DNA from: Pseudocoprococcus catus | Lineage (GTDB): Bacteria > Bacillota > Clostridia > Lachnospirales > Lachnospiraceae | Assembly (NCBI RefSeq): GCF_902381825.1 | Contig: NZ_LR698973.1 | Coordinates: 1,509,358-1,573,357 of the forward strand | DNA length: 64,000 nucleotides | Direction: 5' to 3' | Shown here: piece by piece, positions 60,300 to 64,000 of the stretch | Numbering within the stretch: the stretch's first letter is position 1 | How the letters are laid out: the number at the start of each line of letters is the position of its first letter | Translations under genes and position numbers: made by a program | Notes under the pieces: model-generated | What the model saw: the letters and a program-made list of their open reading frames with translations, nothing else | Told to the model about the DNA's origin: nothing | The model's database searches: none

Positions 60300-61379
60300 T
60301 TGAATTTTATACATACAGCAGACATTCACTTAGGTGCAGCACCGGACAGTACAATGACCTGGGCGACTGACAGAGGAACAGAGATATGGGATTCTTTTTA
60401 CAAACTGCTTGATGAAACAGAGAGATCCGGTGCCGATCTTTTATTGATCGCAGGGGACCTTTTTCACAGGCAGCCGTTGAAGCGTGAGCTGAAGGAGCTG
60501 AATTATCGATTTTCGCAGCTGACGCATGCCAAGGTTGTTATTGTGGCGGGCAATCATGATTATATCGGCAATCAGTCATTTTATAAGGATTTTGAATGGG
60601 CAGATAATGTTGTATTTTTCAGGAAGAATCACATATCTTATGTTTATATTCAGTCACTGAATCTGATTGTATATGGAATGAGTTATGACAGACAGGAGAT
60701 CACGGAGGCTATGTATGACAGCCTCAAACCGATGCGAAGATTTCGTGACGGCAGGCCGCTGCCTGATGGATGCAGGCATATTTTGCTGGCTCATGGCGGG
60801 GACAGCAGTCACATTCCGATCAATCAGGAGAAGCTGCGCCAGGCGGGATTTGACTATATTGCGTTGGGACATATTCACAAACCGTGGATTGATGATCGGA
60901 GTCCGATGGCTTATGCCGGTGCACTGGAACCGATCGACCGCAATGATGAAGGACCTCATGGCTATATTCGCGGTGTTCTCAATGAAAGTGAGACAAAGAT
61001 CGATTTTGTTCCTTTTGCGTCCAGGTCTTATATCACATTAAATGTACCTGTCGCACCGGAGATGACCATGCGTCAGCTGGCTGAGCAGGTGAAAGCGCTG
61101 ATGGGGCAGAACGGAAGACAAAACATGTTTCAGATAGCAATAAGTGGTTTCAGAGATGTGGATTTTGAGCTGGATGAACGGATGCTGATGCGCCTGGGAA
61201 GGGTGCTGGCAGTTCATGATCACTCTGTTCCGGATTATGATTTTCAGCGGATTTATGATGAGAATAAGGATAATATCATCGGCATGTATATCCGGCACAT
61301 TTCGGAAATGGAGATCAGTGACGATTTGAAGGCGAAGGCGCTGTGTTATGGTATGAAAGCGTTTTATCAGATGAAGTAG
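60300..61379 (+). CDS. SbcD-like DNA repair metallophosphoesterase
   Basis: 359-residue calcineurin-like phosphoesterase of the SbcD/Mre11/YhaO group. Metal motifs are HTADIHLGA, LIAGDLFHRQ, VAGNHDY, LLAHGG and LGHIHKP. It probably trims DNA ends as a complex with the ATPase encoded next. The start is a TTG (MNFIHTADIH); no ATG is available near it. Compared with B. subtilis, this is a YhaO-like gene followed by a YhaN-like gene. Confidence 0.85.
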   Translation: MNFIHTADIHLGAAPDSTMTWATDRGTEIWDSFYKLLDETERSGADLLLIAGDLFHRQPLKRELKELNYRFSQLTHAKVVIVAGNHDYIGNQSFYKDFEWADNVVFFRKNHISYVYIQSLNLIVYGMSYDRQEITEAMYDSLKPMRRFRDGRPLPDGCRHILLAHGGDSSHIPINQEKLRQAGFDYIALGHIHKPWIDDRSPMAYAGALEPIDRNDEGPHGYIRGVLNESETKIDFVPFASRSYITLNVPVAPEMTMRQLAEQVKALMGQNGRQNMFQIAISGFRDVDFELDERMLMRLGRVLAVHDHSVPDYDFQRIYDENKDNIIGMYIRHISEMEISDDLKAKALCYGMKAFYQMK

Positions 61380-61390
61380 GAGGCAGGGCA

Positions 61391-63400
61391 TTGATTATAA
61401 AACAATTGAATCTGGACCATTTTGGCAAATTTCACGGCAGGGAGATTGATCTGAATCCCGGAGTGAATATTATTTATGGGGCCAATGAATCGGGAAAGTC
61501 TACAGTGCATGCGTTTATTCAGAGTATGCTGTTTGGTGCGGAACGCCTTCGTGGGCGCGGTGCCGGACGGGATGCATATTCCAAATATCAGCCGTGGGAA
61601 GGCGGAGCAAGCTATGAAGGACGGATGCGCCTGAGTTATCAGGATAAAAATTGGCGGATTGTCAGGAATTTCTATAAAGATGACAGTCATTTTGAGGTGG
61701 TCGATGAGACGAGCGGACGGCAGGAAGCATGCGCATCAGATGATATTTCATCACTGATACCGGGAATGCAGCTTTCTAATTATCGGAATTCAATCAGTAC
61801 CGGCCAGCTGTCGGTCCAGCCGGATGGGCAGTTTACGACCAATATGCAGTCTTATATGGCGAATATGGCTATGGGAGCTACGGACAGTGTGGATGTGGGA
61901 CGGGCTCTGGCTTATCTGAAGGATGAACGCAAAAAGGCAGCCGGAAGATTTTCTCAGGAGACTTATCACCAATACCGTGACAAAGCAGAAATGCTTCGAA
62001 ATGAATTGAAAGCCAGAGAAGGCATTGCAGAGCGGCAGAAAGCTCTTGAACAGAATCGTGAAAGCATTTTAAAGCAGATACAGCAACTGGAAAATGATGC
62101 AGATGGCGCTATGAAAGCAGATCGGCAGGAACGAATGAAAGCGATACAGCTGATCCAGGAGAATAATGATGTGGCGGCCATGTACAAAGCCAAAAAAGCA
62201 GAACTCAGAGAATTTGAGGGACAGACAGGCGGGCAGAAGTATCAGCAGCAGATGAGTGGTGTCGTGGAAGAATACGAGGCTCGACAGGAGAAGCTGGAGG
62301 ATTATCAGTCGAGATACAGTGAACTGGAGGAACAGAATGAAGGAAACAGCATTCGCAATCTGGCATTGATATTCCCTGTGGCTGCACTTGCTGTGATCGT
62401 CTGGATTGCCGGCGGTCTTGTGGGACTGAAAGGCATTACACATATTCTTGCCGCTGTTTTGCTGACAGCTCTGGCGGTAGGACTGGCAGTATTTCTGATT
62501 CGGTCATCCGGCGGCAGAAAAGGCAGAATGAAGCAGCTGAAAGCCGATATGGATCGTCTGGAGAATGAGCAGCAGGCAATTTTGGATAAATATCAGATTG
62601 AGGATATCCATGAACTCATGGAAAAGAGCCAGAATCAGAGAAGCCGTCAGGATGTGGTACTCAGACTTCGGAGAGAACTTGAGCAGCTGCGTAAACGGTA
62701 TGATGAGCTGCAGAAACCTTTGGCACCGTATCTTGAGAAATATGGGGATAGTGTAACTTTGGAATCGGCTGCGGGACAGGAGCAGAAACAGAAGCTTCAA
62801 AAGCTTCGGGGTCAGGCGTCGGAGCTGTTGAGACGATCGGAACAGCTGAACTGGCAGTTGGAGCAGCTGAATATGAAACAGTCTGAGCTGAGTGAGCTGG
62901 AAGAACAGCTGAAGGTGCTTGATGCAGATCGGAAGATGAGTGAGGAAGATATGCGGGCCATTGACATCAGCATGAATGCGATTACGGAAATGACGGCCAG
63001 AATCCATGGATCTTTTGGTCTTCAGCTGGCAGATTATATTTCACAGCTTTTTTCTTATATTTCAAACGGCGCACATAAGAAACTGAACATTGATGAGAAG
63101 TTTCAGGTGACGGTGGATGATGACAGAAAACTGCTGCAGCCGCAGCAACTCTCTGCGGGAACGGCGGATCAGATTTATTTTTCTGTGAGAATGGCTGTCA
63201 GTCAGATGCTGTATGATGAACCGATGCCGCTGATATTGGATGACAGCTTCGTTTTGTATGATGATGAACGTCTGAAAAATACACTCAGATGGCTGACAGA
63301 ACAGAAGGCTTTCAGTCAGATCCTGATATTTACATGCCATCACAGAGAGGCTGAGATGTTGGAGAGTTTAAATTGCGATTATCATTATGTTGAATTGTAA
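61391..63400 (+). CDS. SbcC/YhaN-like ATPase with membrane segment in the coiled coil
   Basis: 669 residues. N-terminal ABC half with Walker A GANESGKST (about 29-37) and a Q-loop region; a coiled coil (about 190-310); two membrane helices (about 325-375); a second coiled coil (about 390-540); then the C-terminal half with signature LSAGTADQIYFSVRMA and Walker B PLILDDSF. The TTG start 7-8 nt after TAGGAGGC is chosen; upstream in-frame residues overlap the SbcD-like gene. Compared with SbcC the coiled coil is short and membrane-anchored, as in YhaN. It should power the nuclease at the membrane. Confidence 0.83.
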   Translation: MIIKQLNLDHFGKFHGREIDLNPGVNIIYGANESGKSTVHAFIQSMLFGAERLRGRGAGRDAYSKYQPWEGGASYEGRMRLSYQDKNWRIVRNFYKDDSHFEVVDETSGRQEACASDDISSLIPGMQLSNYRNSISTGQLSVQPDGQFTTNMQSYMANMAMGATDSVDVGRALAYLKDERKKAAGRFSQETYHQYRDKAEMLRNELKAREGIAERQKALEQNRESILKQIQQLENDADGAMKADRQERMKAIQLIQENNDVAAMYKAKKAELREFEGQTGGQKYQQQMSGVVEEYEARQEKLEDYQSRYSELEEQNEGNSIRNLALIFPVAALAVIVWIAGGLVGLKGITHILAAVLLTALAVGLAVFLIRSSGGRKGRMKQLKADMDRLENEQQAILDKYQIEDIHELMEKSQNQRSRQDVVLRLRRELEQLRKRYDELQKPLAPYLEKYGDSVTLESAAGQEQKQKLQKLRGQASELLRRSEQLNWQLEQLNMKQSELSELEEQLKVLDADRKMSEEDMRAIDISMNAITEMTARIHGSFGLQLADYISQLFSYISNGAHKKLNIDEKFQVTVDDDRKLLQPQQLSAGTADQIYFSVRMAVSQMLYDEPMPLILDDSFVLYDDERLKNTLRWLTEQKAFSQILIFTCHHREAEMLESLNCDYHYVEL

Positions 63401-63505
63401 AGGGGGCATATCAAATTCACCGCTCTCTTTGCTGTTATCATTATGAGTTTTGCAGTATAAACGATAGTCGCAATTTAAATGTTGTGAGACAGATAAGACA
63501 AAAGA

Positions 63506-63561
63506 AAAACGGATTCCGGTATGCTTCAAATGATAGATTTGGAGATAACGGAATCCGTTTT
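63506..63561. terminator. shared terminator between convergent genes
   Basis: AAAACGGATTCCG (63506-63518) pairs with CGGAATCCGTTTT (63549-63561) around a 30-nt loop. Confidence 0.75.
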
Positions 63562-63590
63562 GTTATATCATTGCCTGTGGTGTACAGGTT

Positions 63591-64000
63591 TTATTTGTGG
63601 TATTTGCGGTAGTAAGCAAGTGAGTTCTGGATTTTCGCATTAGGATCGAGCAGTTCGCTGATGGAATGATCATAGTTCAGTTTGTCGATCATGAGTGCGA
63701 TGTACTTGCTCAGGTCTACATTGATGTAGTATGGACGGGATAATAAATCAGGTGTCTGATAAATAACGTTGGTTGTCAGAACCTTGGAGATAAGACCCTG
63801 TTCATAATATTCATCGAACTGTTTCAGACCGTTTGTGAAAAGACCGAATGTTGCTGCAACAAAAACACGCTTTGCCTTACGTTTCTTCAGTTCTTTGGCA
63901 ACATCCAGCATGCTTTCGCCAGAGGAGATCATATCATCAACGATGAAGACATCCTTGCCTTCGACGGATGAACCGAGGAATTCATGAGCAACGATCGGGT
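63591..64000 (-). CDS. prs: ribose-phosphate pyrophosphokinase (PRPP synthetase), N-terminal part beyond the window
   Basis: The last 136 or so codons of PRPP synthetase, which makes PRPP from ribose 5-phosphate and ATP. The frame is open to the right edge of the window and shows HEFLGSSVEGKDVFIVDDM, the PRPP-binding VDDMISSGESML, and the family tail (LSRPYYINVDLSKYIALMIDKLNYDHSISELLD). SGES instead of the usual SGGT(L) is typical of the clostridial longer prs variant (about 390 residues). Confidence 0.88.
   Translation of the reverse strand, partial: PIVAHEFLGSSVEGKDVFIVDDMISSGESMLDVAKELKKRKAKRVFVAATFGLFTNGLKQFDEYYEQGLISKVLTTNVIYQTPDLLSRPYYINVDLSKYIALMIDKLNYDHSISELLDPNAKIQNSLAYYRKYHK

Overview
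The window is chromosomal DNA from a low-to-moderate-GC, spore-forming, strictly anaerobic Firmicute, most likely a gut-type Lachnospiraceae (Clostridia). This rests on gene content and order: rpsF-ssb-rpsR, gdpP-rplI-dnaB, DUF5662, DUF975, DUF1858, CwlD and a YaaH-like GH18 protein, strong AGGAGG ribosome binding sites and abundant GGDEF proteins. Eubacterium ramulus-like flavonoid degraders would fit the catabolic genes, but the species cannot be fixed from this sequence.

Layout. 1-3150: the end of an rRNA methyltransferase gene, a rhodanese, two small proteins and a tRNA array (Arg, Leu, Val, Asp, Met/Ile2 and Thr on the minus strand, Cys on the plus strand). 3237-7617: a LysR regulator followed by a GntP-type permease, an acetyl-CoA:carboxylate CoA-transferase and an (R)-specific enoyl-CoA hydratase, which could together take up and activate a hydroxy acid such as (R)-3-hydroxybutyrate. 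7782-9558: a DUF975 membrane protein and a lipoprotein. 9660-19527: a cyclic-di-GMP island. A c-di-GMP-I riboswitch with its own terminator precedes four co-directional genes (GGDEF, 7TM-GGDEF, EAL, REC-HD-GYP-GGDEF). A convergent sensor-GGDEF gene is paired with a GntR regulator. 19804-24354: tRNA-fMet, two Cof-type HAD phosphatases, a DUF951 gene, a Uma2-family gene and rpsF-ssb-rpsR.

24640-45125 is the most interesting part: about 20 kb of catabolic genes in several transcription units. They encode a thiolase, a 3-hydroxyacyl-CoA-dehydrogenase-like enzyme, an NADPH-type SDR, a phosphotriesterase-family hydrolase, an OFA-type MFS transporter, an MBL-fold hydrolase, two nearly identical tandem 6-oxocamphor-hydrolase-like crotonases that keep the catalytic His-His-Asp, a LysR regulator, a cyclase-family gene remnant, a DUF362 Fe-S protein, a two-subunit 3-oxoacid CoA-transferase, a beta-keto acid cleavage enzyme (BKACE) and a lactate-permease-family transporter. 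Read together they match anaerobic breakdown of a cyclic 1,3-diketone: SDR reduction of phloroglucinol, hydrolytic ring opening, oxidation to triacetate, BKACE cleavage with acetyl-CoA, CoA transfer and thiolysis to acetyl-CoA. The substrate is inferred. Carnitine/dehydrocarnitine breakdown uses some of the same families and is the main alternative.

45396-64000 is mostly housekeeping: DJ-1/PfpI, gdpP-rplI-dnaB, a MerR-like protein, DUF1858, a 2[4Fe-4S] ferredoxin, MecA, cell-wall and spore hydrolases, a TatD-associated radical SAM protein, a vitamin B6 salvage pair (ECF S component and pyridoxal kinase), an SbcD-like nuclease with a membrane-spanning SbcC-like ATPase, and the C-terminal end of PRPP synthetase.

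Scattered through the window are unusually long imperfect palindromes. Two share an 88-nt core whose differences are largely compensatory, and a third, degenerate copy exists. No CRISPR array, prophage, IS transposase or rRNA operon was seen.
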